This document shows, in pieces, positions 55,192 through 64,000 of a stretch of DNA of 64,000 nucleotides. A program made the position numbers and the translations under genes. The DNA lies in the NCBI GenBank assembly GCA_021173225.1, contig JAJOLK010000005.1, forward strand, positions 1-64,000, written 5' to 3'. The notes under the pieces were generated by a model, which was not told the DNA's origin, did not search any database, and worked only from the letters and a program-made list of their open reading frames with translations. The stretch is from Phycisphaerales bacterium PN19_bin_20 (GTDB lineage Bacteria > Planctomycetota > Phycisphaerae > Phycisphaerales > UBA1924). How positions within the stretch are numbered: the stretch's first letter is position 1; each line of letters begins with the position of its first letter.

Positions 55192-56310
55192 TTAGCCCTC
55201 GGCACCCTGCGGAAGTGTTTGGGTGATGTTGGTGATGATCGCGTCGGGCGTAATGCCGTCGGTCTGGGCCTCGAAGTTTAGCAGCAGGCGGTGCCGAAGG
55301 ACGGCGGCGGCGACCGAGCGGACGTCGGCCATGCTGGCGGCGGCGCGGCCAGCAACCAGGGCCCGGCACTTGGCTCCAAGTACGAGCGCCTGGGCTGCCC
55401 GGGGTGAAGCGCCGAGGCGGACATACTTGAGGACCATCGGCGTGGCCAGCTCGCCGGCGAGCCCGTCATTGCTACCCGCGCCGAGTTCCTCCCCATTGCC
55501 AGCGATCGCGAAGCCCGAGTTGTCGGCATCAGCGAGCGATGATCGCGTGTGGGTGGCCAGCGTGAGCCTGACGGCGTAGTCCAGCACGTGCGGGGCGATG
55601 GCGACCGAGCGCACGAGCTTCTGGTGCTCGATGAGCGTTGCCGCGTCGAGCACCGGGCGGACGTCGGCCTCATCGCCGCCGGTGGTGCGCGTCAGGACCT
55701 CGGCGAGCTCGCGCCTGCCGCTGACGCCAACGAGCAGCTTAAAGAAGAAGCGGTCGAGCTGCGCCTCTGGCAGCGGATAGGTGCCCTCTTGCTCTACGGG
55801 GTTCTGCGTCGCGAGGACGAAGAACGGGCGGTCCATGGGGTGGGTGACGCCGGCGACAGTGACGCTGCGTTCGGCCATGGCTTCGAGCAGGGCGCTCTGG
55901 GTTTTGGGCGTCGCGCGGTTGATCTCGTCAGCGAGGATCATCTGGGCGAAGATCGGCCCGCGCTGAAAGACGAACTGGCGCGAGCGCTGCCCGCCGGGCT
56001 GGTCTTGCTCCATGACCACGGTGGTGCCGGTGATGTCTGCGGGCATGAGGTCGGGCGTGAACTGGACGCGTGAGAAGCCCAGGCTGGTGGCGCGGCTGAG
56101 GGTGCGGATCAGCAGCGTTTTGCCGATGCCCGGCACACCCTCGAGCAGCACGTGCCCGGCGCAGAACATCGCGGTCAGCACACCTTCAACCACGTGCGTG
56201 TGGCCGACGAAGACCTTGCCGACCTCGGCGCGGACGGCGGCAAAGTCTGAGCGGAACCTGTCGGCCTGCCGCTGAAGCTGGTCGGTTGCGCCGCTGCTGA
56301 TAGTTGTCAT
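55192..56310 (-). CDS. MoxR-family AAA+ ATPase
   Basis: 372 residues. Walker A GVPGIGKT, Walker B MILADEINR, sensor LATQNPVEQEGTYPLPEAQLDRF and the C-terminal lid (VRLGASPRAAQALVLGAKC) are all present. MoxR proteins are chaperone-like ATPases that act with von Willebrand A-domain proteins in cofactor insertion or complex assembly. The usual DUF58 and VWA partner genes do not follow here; the gene stands between rpsF and tRNA-Cys. The ATG at 56310 opens the family sequence. Confidence 0.93.
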   Translation of the reverse strand: MTTISSGATDQLQRQADRFRSDFAAVRAEVGKVFVGHTHVVEGVLTAMFCAGHVLLEGVPGIGKTLLIRTLSRATSLGFSRVQFTPDLMPADITGTTVVMEQDQPGGQRSRQFVFQRGPIFAQMILADEINRATPKTQSALLEAMAERSVTVAGVTHPMDRPFFVLATQNPVEQEGTYPLPEAQLDRFFFKLLVGVSGRRELAEVLTRTTGGDEADVRPVLDAATLIEHQKLVRSVAIAPHVLDYAVRLTLATHTRSSLADADNSGFAIAGNGEELGAGSNDGLAGELATPMVLKYVRLGASPRAAQALVLGAKCRALVAGRAAASMADVRSVAAAVLRHRLLLNFEAQTDGITPDAIITNITQTLPQGAEG

Positions 56311-56406
56311 CGTGCTTAAAGGGTAGTAAGCCCGCGTGCGTGCCGAGAGTGGGCACCCTGGTTGGTGCCAAGGGCGCACCTAAAGGGCACAGGCTTAAGG
56401 GCTGAA

Positions 56407-56480
56407 AGGCCGCGGGCGGATTCGAACCGCCGAATAGCGGATTTGCAATCCGCCCCATTAGACCACTCTGGCACGCGGCC
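56407..56480 (-). tRNA. tRNA-Cys (GCA)
   Basis: 74-nt cloverleaf on the minus strand. Acceptor GGCCGCG (complement of 56474-56480) pairs with CGCGGCC (complement of 56408-56414), discriminator U. The anticodon stem GCGGA/UCCGC encloses UUGCAAA, anticodon GCA. The T arm holds GGUUCGAAUCC. No CCA is encoded. Confidence 0.93.
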
Positions 56481-56540
56481 GTGCAGGGGTCAGTATAGAG
56501 CCCGGGGTGGTGCGGGTCGAACGCCGGTTCGCGCGAGAGA

Positions 56541-56594
56541 GTGCCGGTGCGGGTGTGGGCGAGAGTGTGGGTGTGGGCGTGGGCGTGGGCGGGC
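56541..56594. repeat. GTGGGC-type hexamer repeat
   Basis: About nine degenerate hexamers (GTGCCG, GTGCGG, GTGTGG, GCGTGG and similar) in the gap between tRNA-Cys and the exported protein gene. Confidence 0.7.
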
Positions 56595-56674
56595 CGATAG
56601 CATCTGGCGTGTCTAGCGCCGCGGCGCTGGGCCGGACGCCTGGATGACCGAACGCACGCTGATGGGAGCCGCCG

Positions 56675-57250
56675 ATGCGCACGCAAGCTGGCCGTGATGG
56701 ATTAGAGCTGGGTCGGCGTGGCGCGGCGAGGCTTGCTGGCCTCGCCTCTGTGGGGTGCGCGGGGCTTATGGCGTTGGGGGTCGCCGCGATGTCTGGCGCG
56801 GCCCGGCAGCCCGACCCGGGCCAGACGATCAGGGACATGGAGCGCGGCCGGACACCGGCCACTCCTAGTTCCACGGTCCCCACCCCAGTGCAGAACCCAG
56901 CGCAGACGCCCGCAGCTTTCCCCGGGCCAACAGGCGCGGCGGAAGGAACATCAGCACGTTTGCTGCGCGAGGGCACGTTTATCAATGCCCGGCGTGGACG
57001 CTTGACGCGAAGCGTCACCGGCGAGCTGCTGTTTACGATGGACGCCGACGGGCGCGGGCGTGCCGACGCGGCGATGGTGCTGCTGCCGTGCCAGAACCTG
57101 CAGGGGATGGAGCGGGTGGTTGAGCGTGCGGGCGAGAGCGTGACGTTCACGGTCTCCGGGCAGGTCTTTGTGTACAAGGGCCGCAATTTTCTGATGCCCA
57201 CGCTGTTCCAGGTGAACCGACGCCCTGGCGAAGTAACTCCCGCGCAGTGA
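56675..57250 (+). CDS. hypothetical exported protein
   Basis: 191 residues. A basic N-terminus with a hydrophobic run (LAGLASVGCAGLMALGVAAMSGA) suggests a signal peptide. A Pro/Thr-rich linker (PATPSSTVPTPVQNPAQTP) follows, then a small beta-rich domain (EGTFINARRGRLTRSVTGEL, VTFTVSGQVFVYKGRNFLMPTLFQVN). The last motif, a ring of YKGRNFLMPTLFQV, looks conserved but I cannot name the family. GGGAG six nt before the ATG at 56675 sets the start. Confidence 0.7.
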   Translation: MRTQAGRDGLELGRRGAARLAGLASVGCAGLMALGVAAMSGAARQPDPGQTIRDMERGRTPATPSSTVPTPVQNPAQTPAAFPGPTGAAEGTSARLLREGTFINARRGRLTRSVTGELLFTMDADGRGRADAAMVLLPCQNLQGMERVVERAGESVTFTVSGQVFVYKGRNFLMPTLFQVNRRPGEVTPAQ

Positions 57251-57323
57251 GGGAAGTGCTCTTCCGAACTCCCACCGCTCCGCGGTCGCGACCGCGGGTT
57301 GGCGGCTTTCTGGCCATGGGGGG

Positions 57324-57351
57324 TTGACATTGTTCATTTTTCGTGTAGGTT
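57324..57351 (+). promoter_or_regulatory. promoter candidate of the second PTPGA-tail gene
   Basis: TTGACA (57324-57329) and TAGGTT (57346-57351) are 16 bp apart, about 90 bp upstream of the ATG at 57440. The surrounding T-rich sequence contrasts with the GC-rich background. Confidence 0.55.
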
Positions 57352-57439
57352 CCTCTCAGAGGCGTGTGTGGCCGAGCGATCGTTGGCATTGTCTGCCCCG
57401 TACCGATAGGCCATGCAGCCCAGAGAGAGAGAGAGAGCG

Positions 57440-58354
57440 ATGCTGTACATTGATGCGAAAATCTTGGTGAGGGCCCCGTGGTTTCGCGCTGGCAGGGCTG
57501 CGGCTCTCGCCGGGGGCGTGCTGCTGACCACCGGCGCGCAGGCGCAACTCACGCTGTTGCCGTCGGGCCCGCAGATCGGGACGCACGTGGGCAACCTGGT
57601 AAACAACGGCTCGTTCGAAACCGGAGGGCCGGGATCGACGGTTCGCTTCTGGGCGACGGGCACGGGCGCGACGCCCTTTGGCGTGCCTCCGGGCTGGACG
57701 TCCAGCGGTGGGCCGAGCAACTACGCCAGTTGGGGGCGTGACGGGGGTCCGGGCCCGCGCATACGTTCCAGCGACATCCTGCCGCACGGGGGCAACGCGC
57801 TGTACTTCGGCAACGGGCAGTCTGCAACGCTCTCCTCAGCGCCGGTCTTCAATGCCAGCGGCGAGGTGACGCTGTCGAGCCCGCCGATGACCTCGGCCCC
57901 GTTTGCGCTGCCGGTGGTGCTTACGCAGTCGGTGGCGACGCACCTTGCACCGGCGGCGTCGTACGTGCTGAGCTTCTGGATCTCTGGTGAGAGCTCGGGC
58001 TTCGCGACGGCCCCGGGCACCGATGGGATCTTTGGCTTGCGCGTAACCAACACGCAGCTTGGCGACCCGCAGCGGTACTTCGTGGTTCCCGGCGGCGGGC
58101 CGTCGTTTGGTGCGTCGCACCGGTTTGAATTCAGCTTCACGCCGATCAATCCCTCGCTGCCGGTGACGTTGGAGTTCACCAACTGGGGCCACTTCAGCCT
58201 GGGCGCCTTTGGCTTTGCAGGTACCACCGAGCTGGTGCTTGACGATGTGATCGTCAACCCGGTGCCGACGCCCGGCGCGTGCGGTGCTCTGGCGCTCGCC
58301 GGTCTCGCCGCGGCGGGGCGGCGTCGGCGCGGGCGTTGGTCCACCGGTCGGTGA
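57440..58354 (+). CDS. exported PTPGA/PEP-CTERM-like protein
   Basis: 304 residues. A signal peptide (RAGRAAALAGGVLLTTGAQAQ), a beta-sandwich-like body beginning NLVNNGSFETGG and including LVLDDVIVNP, and the tail VPTPGACGALALAGLAAAGRRRR: short motif, hydrophobic helix, Arg cluster. This tripartite tail is the sorting signal of planctomycete surface proteins. The body looks like the carbohydrate-binding-like N-terminal fold common in these proteins. The ATG at 57440 has a GA-repeat purine tract (57422-57437) instead of a clean AGGAGG; the ATG at 57413 would precede that tract and is less likely. Confidence 0.87.
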   Translation: MLYIDAKILVRAPWFRAGRAAALAGGVLLTTGAQAQLTLLPSGPQIGTHVGNLVNNGSFETGGPGSTVRFWATGTGATPFGVPPGWTSSGGPSNYASWGRDGGPGPRIRSSDILPHGGNALYFGNGQSATLSSAPVFNASGEVTLSSPPMTSAPFALPVVLTQSVATHLAPAASYVLSFWISGESSGFATAPGTDGIFGLRVTNTQLGDPQRYFVVPGGGPSFGASHRFEFSFTPINPSLPVTLEFTNWGHFSLGAFGFAGTTELVLDDVIVNPVPTPGACGALALAGLAAAGRRRRGRWSTGR

Positions 58355-58399
58355 GGCTGGAGTCGCGGACGTTGCTTGCAGTGAAGTAAAGTCTGTGTC

Positions 58400-58440
58400 A
58401 AGGCCCCTGGGCCCCTGGTCGATGCCGGGGGCCTTTGCTT
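58400..58440 (+). terminator. terminator of the PTPGA-tail gene
   Basis: AAGGCCCCTGG (58400-58410) pairs with CCGGGGGCCTT (58425-58435) with one wobble; TTGCTT follows. It lies 46 bp after the stop. Confidence 0.7.
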
Positions 58441-58549
58441 GCGCACGGCAACGTCGTGCTGATGCCGCCCGGGAACACAGCGACCCCCGGTGATATTCGG
58501 GGGCCGCGTGGTAAACTGAGATGTAAGCGGGTGATGGCCAGCCCGGGGT

Positions 58550-61500
58550 TTACAGCGTGCGCTTGACCTCGACCTTTTTGTAGCACTCGAGGACGTCGCC
58601 GTCCTTGATGTCGTCGTAGCCGACGATCTTCATGCCGCACTCCATGTTGGCCTTGACTTCCTTGGCGTCGTCCTTGAAGCGTTTGAGCTGCTCGAGGATG
58701 CGGTCATTGACGATGACCACGCCGTTGCGCGTAACGCGGATGAGTGCGTCGCGTTGGACCATACCGTCGGTGACGTAGCAGCCCGCGATGGTGCCGACCT
58801 TGGAGACGTTGAAGACCTTGCGGACCTCGGCGTGGCCGATGATCTCCTGGCGGATCTCGGGCTCGAGCAAGCCGCTGGCGGCCTTCTTGACGTCGTCGAG
58901 GATGTCGTAGATGACCTGGTAGGTGCGGATCTCAACGCCCTTGGCCTCGGCCATCTGGCGGGCCTTGGAGGAGGGGATGACGTTGAAGCCGACGACAACG
59001 GCCTTGGAGGCCTCGCCGAGCACGACGTCGCTCTCGGTGATCCCACCGACGGCCTTGTGCAGCACGCGGACCTTGACCTCCGAAGTGCTGAGCTTCTCGA
59101 CCTGCGGGCCGATGGCGTCCAGCGAACCCTGGACGTCGGTCTTGAGCACGACCAGGATCTCCTTGACGTCGGCGTCCTTCATCTGGCTGAACAGGCTGTC
59201 AAGGGTGACCTTGGGCTGGTGCAGCTGCTCGGCGCGGTCCTTGTCACGGCGCTGCTGGGCGGCCTCTTCGGCCTTGGTCAGGCTCTCAGTAACGAAGAAC
59301 GCGTCGCCCGCCGCGGGGACCTCATCAAGCCCGCTGACCTGCACCGGCGTGCTGGGCCCGGCGGTCTTGATGCGCTTGGCCTTGTCGTCGGTGATATCGC
59401 GCACGCGCCCGAAGGCGCGGCCTGCGACGATGAAGTCGCCGACCTTGAGCTGGCCTTCCTGCACCAGGATTGTTGCGACGGCACCGCGGCCCTCGGTCAG
59501 GCTGGCCTCGATGACGCGCCCGGCGGCGGGCCCGCCGAAGTCGGCCTTGAGCTCGAGCACCTGGCTTTGCAGGTCAAGGATCTCGAGCAGCTCCTTGATA
59601 CCCGTCTTCTTTAACGCGCTGGTGTGGATCACCTCGGTGGTGCCGCCCCAGGCCACCGGGCTCAGCCCGTGCTCGGCGAGCTGCCCGTAAACCTTCTGGA
59701 TCTGGCCCTCGGTGGCCTGCGGGCTGTCGATCTTGTTGAGCGCCACCACCAGCTGGGCCTCGGCGGCCTTGGCGTGGTTGATGCTCTCGATGGTCTGCGG
59801 CATCACGCCCTCGGGCGCGCCGACGACCAGCACGACCACGTCGGTGACGTTGGCCCCGCGCGAACGCATCTCGGTGAAGGCCTCGTGGCCCGGGGTGTCG
59901 ATGAACACGACCTGCTTGGTCTCGCCGCCGGCCTCAAGCTCGACCTTGAAGGCGCTGGTCTTCTGCGTGATGCCGCCGGCCTCGCCCGCGGCCACGTTGG
60001 CGTTGCGGATCGCGTCGAGCAGGCTGGTCTTGCCGTGGTCGACGTGGCCCATGATCGTGACCACCGCGGGGCGCGGACGCTCGTCGATGCGGACACGGGC
60101 GGCCAGCTCGTCGGTCATCTGCTCTTCGGCGCTGCGGTCCTCGGTGACGATCAGCTCGATGTCGAAGTCGATCATGATCTCTTGCGCCTTGGCGCTGTCG
60201 ATCCCTGAGTTGACCGTTGCCATCACGCCCTGCATGAACAGCTTCTTGATGATGTCCGCGGCCTTGACGCCCGTCGCGGCTGAGAGGTCCTTGATCGTGA
60301 AAGGCTCGGCGATCTCGACGCGACCCTCGCTGACGTCCTCAACGCGGCGGCCCTGAGCGTCCAGGCGGGCCCGCTCCTCACGCCGGCGCTGCTTGAGGTA
60401 ACCGCTGCTGCGCGCGAGGCGCTCCTCGCGGGCCGCGACGTCTGCCTCGGTAAACCCGGTGCGGCCTTCGGTCGAGAGCTCGTCGGTGCTCTCACGGATC
60501 TTGCGCTTGGCCGGCGCACCGGCGGGCCCGACAGGGCCGACCCCGGGGCCGACCTTGCGGCGGGTGTTGCGGCGAGCGCCGCCGCGGTCGTCAGTGCCAG
60601 CGGCACCTGGTGACGAAATGATGCCGCGCCCGGCGCGCTGGCCGGGGCCGCCGAATGAGCCGCCGCTGCTGCCGCCGGGGCGTGGGCCACGCCGCTCGGG
60701 CATGACCTCGGGCGCCTCGACGCGGACGACCGTCGGGCCCTTGAGCTCGATCTTGGTCTTCTGGAGTGCCTGACCCGCGGGCAGGACAGTCTTGGGGCGG
60801 GTCGGGATGTTCTGCGGCGCGGGGCGCTGCGGCCCGCGCAGGTGCGCGGGGACGGTTGACTGGCCGATGTAGGGCTGCCCGGGGGCCGCGCCCGGCGCAC
60901 CGGGGCCGCCAGCGGCGCCGGGGTTCGCGGGTGCGCCGATTGCACCGGAGGCATCGACTTTCGCGGTCGGCGGGCGCTGTTGATTTGGCCCGACCGGGGC
61001 GGCCGCTGCTGAGACGGGCTTGGGCGGGTGCGGGATCGCCGAGGCTGGCGGCGTCGGAGGCGCCTTGATCGGCGCGGCCTGCACAACAGTGCCCAGCGGG
61101 GGCAGACCCGAGTCTTCCGTCGCGGGCTTGAGCAAGGGCTTGGCCGCGTGCGTCATGCCCGTGAGCGAGACGGCAACGGGCTTGGGCGGGGTGATGGGCC
61201 CGCGCTGCGCGAGCGTGCCGGGGGCCATGACCGGGCTGGTCGGGTTGGTGTGGATCGGTGCGAGCGGCCTGGGAGCCACCGGCTGCGCGGCGACTGTGGG
61301 AGCGGAAGTCGGCGGCTTTGGCGGCGCCTTGGGCGGTGCCTGCTGCACGATTGTGCCCAGCGGGGGCAGGACCTCGACGGGCTTGGAGGGCTTGATGGTC
61401 GGGCGCGCGGGCGCGTCGGTGCCAGGAGCGCCGCCGTTGGTCGGCGCGGTGCCGTGCTGCTCGGGGGTGTGCCCAGCGTCGCGTGACTCAGGCTCGGCGG

Positions 61501-61813
61501 TGGCGGTGTTGGACGAGGCGTGATCGGTGCTGTGCCCGCCGGGCTGATCGCTGCCGTGGTCGCCCGCGTGGCGCTTTTTGGTCGGCGCGGCGCGCAGCTT
61601 GGTTACGTCAACGTGCTCACGGGTCTCGACGGCGGTCATCGATTCGGCGGTGGTGTTGAACCAGTCGCGGATCGACGCCTCAAGCCCGGCAGAGATCACG
61701 CTGGCGTGCGTCTTGACTTTGTCTGCAGGGACACCTTCATCCATGCATTTTTGAATGATGGCCTTGGACGGGATGCCCAGTTCCTTCGAGAGATCGCTGA
61801 TCCGCTTGGCCAA
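58550..61813 (-). CDS. infB: translation initiation factor IF-2
   Basis: 1087 residues. The IF2 N-terminal domain opens with [21 protein letters not shown] long Pro/Ala-rich linker (about 100-420) is typical of GC-rich genomes. The second N-terminal module ([20 protein letters not shown]) is followed by the G domain with GHVDHGKT beginning at 588, DTPGHEAF and NKID, then the C-terminal beta barrels and the C2 fMet-tRNA-binding domain ([18 protein letters not shown]). It is second in a nusA-infB operon, 187 bp after nusA. It directs initiator tRNA to the 30S subunit. Confidence 0.97.
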   Translation of the reverse strand: MAKRISDLSKELGIPSKAIIQKCMDEGVPADKVKTHASVISAGLEASIRDWFNTTAESMTAVETREHVDVTKLRAAPTKKRHAGDHGSDQPGGHSTDHASSNTATAEPESRDAGHTPEQHGTAPTNGGAPGTDAPARPTIKPSKPVEVLPPLGTIVQQAPPKAPPKPPTSAPTVAAQPVAPRPLAPIHTNPTSPVMAPGTLAQRGPITPPKPVAVSLTGMTHAAKPLLKPATEDSGLPPLGTVVQAAPIKAPPTPPASAIPHPPKPVSAAAAPVGPNQQRPPTAKVDASGAIGAPANPGAAGGPGAPGAAPGQPYIGQSTVPAHLRGPQRPAPQNIPTRPKTVLPAGQALQKTKIELKGPTVVRVEAPEVMPERRGPRPGGSSGGSFGGPGQRAGRGIISSPGAAGTDDRGGARRNTRRKVGPGVGPVGPAGAPAKRKIRESTDELSTEGRTGFTEADVAAREERLARSSGYLKQRRREERARLDAQGRRVEDVSEGRVEIAEPFTIKDLSAATGVKAADIIKKLFMQGVMATVNSGIDSAKAQEIMIDFDIELIVTEDRSAEEQMTDELAARVRIDERPRPAVVTIMGHVDHGKTSLLDAIRNANVAAGEAGGITQKTSAFKVELEAGGETKQVVFIDTPGHEAFTEMRSRGANVTDVVVLVVGAPEGVMPQTIESINHAKAAEAQLVVALNKIDSPQATEGQIQKVYGQLAEHGLSPVAWGGTTEVIHTSALKKTGIKELLEILDLQSQVLELKADFGGPAAGRVIEASLTEGRGAVATILVQEGQLKVGDFIVAGRAFGRVRDITDDKAKRIKTAGPSTPVQVSGLDEVPAAGDAFFVTESLTKAEEAAQQRRDKDRAEQLHQPKVTLDSLFSQMKDADVKEILVVLKTDVQGSLDAIGPQVEKLSTSEVKVRVLHKAVGGITESDVVLGEASKAVVVGFNVIPSSKARQMAEAKGVEIRTYQVIYDILDDVKKAASGLLEPEIRQEIIGHAEVRKVFNVSKVGTIAGCYVTDGMVQRDALIRVTRNGVVIVNDRILEQLKRFKDDAKEVKANMECGMKIVGYDDIKDGDVLECYKKVEVKRTL

Positions 61814-61965
61814 GAAGCACCTTTGGTTAGAGACGCAAGGCAGGAAGACAAGGCAAGTGAGTCGCGAAGCAAGTGAGTCAGAAGACGAGATTCAAGAAGC
61901 ACGAGTCAGGATTCGAGAGCCGGGGCGTTTGCCCGCAGGGCGTATCCACCAGCAACTAGCCGCCA

Positions 61966-62000
61966 AGAGTTCATCCACCCAGAGTTCATCCGCCCAGAGT

Positions 62001-62010
<10 letters not shown>
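61966..62010. repeat. 15-bp tandem repeat, three copies, duplicating the nusA stop codon
   Basis: Three 15-bp units AGAGTTCATCCGCCC (the first with one change). On the coding strand each unit contains an in-frame TGA, so the nusA stop is followed by two more TGA codons in the same frame. Confidence 0.93.
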
Positions 62011-63326
<1,316 letters not shown>

Positions 63327-63447
63327 TGAGGACGTCCAGATTGGCAGGTTGTGCGAGGCAAAGACGAGACGGAAAGGCGTGAAGCGTGCGAGAGGCTTTC
63401 GTGAGCTTCAAGTCGAAGCGAGCCGAGCGACAGGCCCTCGTACGGCC

Positions 63448-63495
63448 CTAGAACGGGCTCTAGAGCAGACTCTAGAACGGGCTCTAGAACCGGCC
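63448..63495. repeat. 12-bp tandem repeat, four copies, upstream of nusA
   Basis: Four 12-bp units of CTAGAACGGGCT type, first and third identical. Located 122-169 bp upstream of the nusA start, within its presumed leader or promoter region. Confidence 0.92.
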
Positions 63496-63507
63496 AAAAA
63501 CCAAAGA

Positions 63508-63529
63508 CCACGCGGGGCGGGCCGCGTGG
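63508..63529. other. perfect 8-bp hairpin upstream of nusA
   Basis: CCACGCGG (63508-63515) and CCGCGTGG (63522-63529) form a perfect stem with a 6-nt loop. No T-run on either strand. It could be a leader structure of the nusA operon. Confidence 0.45.
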
Positions 63530-63866
63530 CCGTCACTGCTGGCGGTGCCGAGAGATTCGGCACGACCACCGGGCTGGCCGGCTGGGGCTAGTGCAGGCGC
63601 ACCTCCCAGACCACGGCGCTCGAAAGCCCGGGCGCTGCGACCCCTGCCCGGACGTTTCCGGGAAGGATCGTGCCGCTCACCACGATGGTGAGGGGCTCAG
63701 CGTGCATGATGACGGCTGGTAATCATGCGAAACTCCAAAGGGGGAAGAACTCGAACGACCGGATGATACCACTCTTGAGCCCCGTGTGGGGCAATGAGCG
63801 CAGAGTTCGCCCGGGATTCACACCCGAGACAAGCTTGATTGGGGGGTTGTTTGGATCTCACACAGT
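63530..63866. other. non-coding gap between nusA leader and the next gene
   Basis: About 340 bp with no credible ORF; small frames are short and low quality. No tRNA is visible. Confidence 0.4.
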
Positions 63867-64000
63867 CTAACGCGGGGCCTCAATCGGACGAAGGTCGATC
63901 GCCACTGGGTAGTGGTCGCTGGAGTAGCCCGCGGGTGCCGGGGTCGTTCGGAAGTCTGCGCCCAGCGCGCGGGCGGCGGTGCCGAGGACGAACTTGGAGT
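63867..64000 (-). CDS. C-terminal end of an endonuclease/exonuclease/phosphatase-family protein
   Basis: The last 44 codons of a minus-strand gene that enters from the right edge. GYSSDHYPVAIDLRP matches the terminal SDHxPV motif of the DNase I-like superfamily, where Asp and His are catalytic. The preceding KFVLGTAARALGADFRTTPAP gives no more detail. Stop TAG at 63867-63869. Confidence 0.65.
   Translation of the reverse strand, partial: SKFVLGTAARALGADFRTTPAPAGYSSDHYPVAIDLRPIEAPR

Overview
This is a GC-rich chromosomal segment with about 38 protein-coding genes, one tRNA, and no insertion sequence, prophage or CRISPR array. It most likely comes from a planctomycete of the Phycisphaerae type. 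That placement is inferred from gene content, not from any search: Planctomycete-type prepilins with a FTLIELLVVIAIIALL signal, exported proteins ending in a PTPGA/Arg-rich sorting tail, a secretin fused to a long helical-repeat region, an Alternative Complex III respiratory operon, and an O-GlcNAc-transferase-like protein.

Layout. 1-8.6 kb: type IV pilus / type II secretion motor genes (a GspE/PilB ATPase cut by the window edge, a PilT/PilU ATPase, and a membrane-anchored GspE paralogue whose ATPase motifs have decayed), a CvpA-like membrane protein, and on the other strand polX and a DUF1569 gene. 8.8-16 kb: a broken DinB-like gene, an EF-G paralogue, a TPR glycosyltransferase, RidA, and a prepilin with a long leader. 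16.4-18.6 kb: a light-driven proton pump cassette, made of a proteorhodopsin-like protein with DTE motif followed by a Brp/Blh beta-carotene cleavage enzyme that supplies retinal, behind a near-consensus promoter. 18.8-27 kb, minus strand: a coiled-coil membrane protein, an anti-sigma kinase and an anti-anti-sigma STAS protein, a large secretin, and an unknown acidic/glycine-rich protein. 27.3-29.8 kb: a CoaX-like protein overlapping an MnmE-like GTPase. 29.8-36 kb: DUF1801 and SnoaL-like proteins, an ABC ATPase, a large membrane protein, and an exported PTPGA-tail protein interrupted by an in-frame TGA.

36-54.3 kb is an aerobic respiration island. Heme A synthase (ctaA) is divergent from the complete Alternative Complex III (actABCDEF). 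These are followed by a small membrane protein, SCO, and a caa3-type A2 cytochrome c oxidase (coxBACD), then an unknown membrane protein. Quinol would be oxidised by ACIII, electrons passed through the ActA/ActE hemes to the fused cytochrome c of CoxB, and then to CoxA. The SCO protein and CtaA serve copper and heme A assembly. Together with the rhodopsin, this window holds two independent ways to build a proton gradient.

54.5-64 kb: rpsF, a MoxR ATPase, tRNA-Cys, two exported proteins, the nusA-infB operon, and the end of an endonuclease/exonuclease/phosphatase-family gene. A recurring oddity is the presence of short perfect or near-perfect tandem repeats (6-16 bp units). They sit in intergenic gaps, right on stop codons, and in frame inside two adjacent genes.
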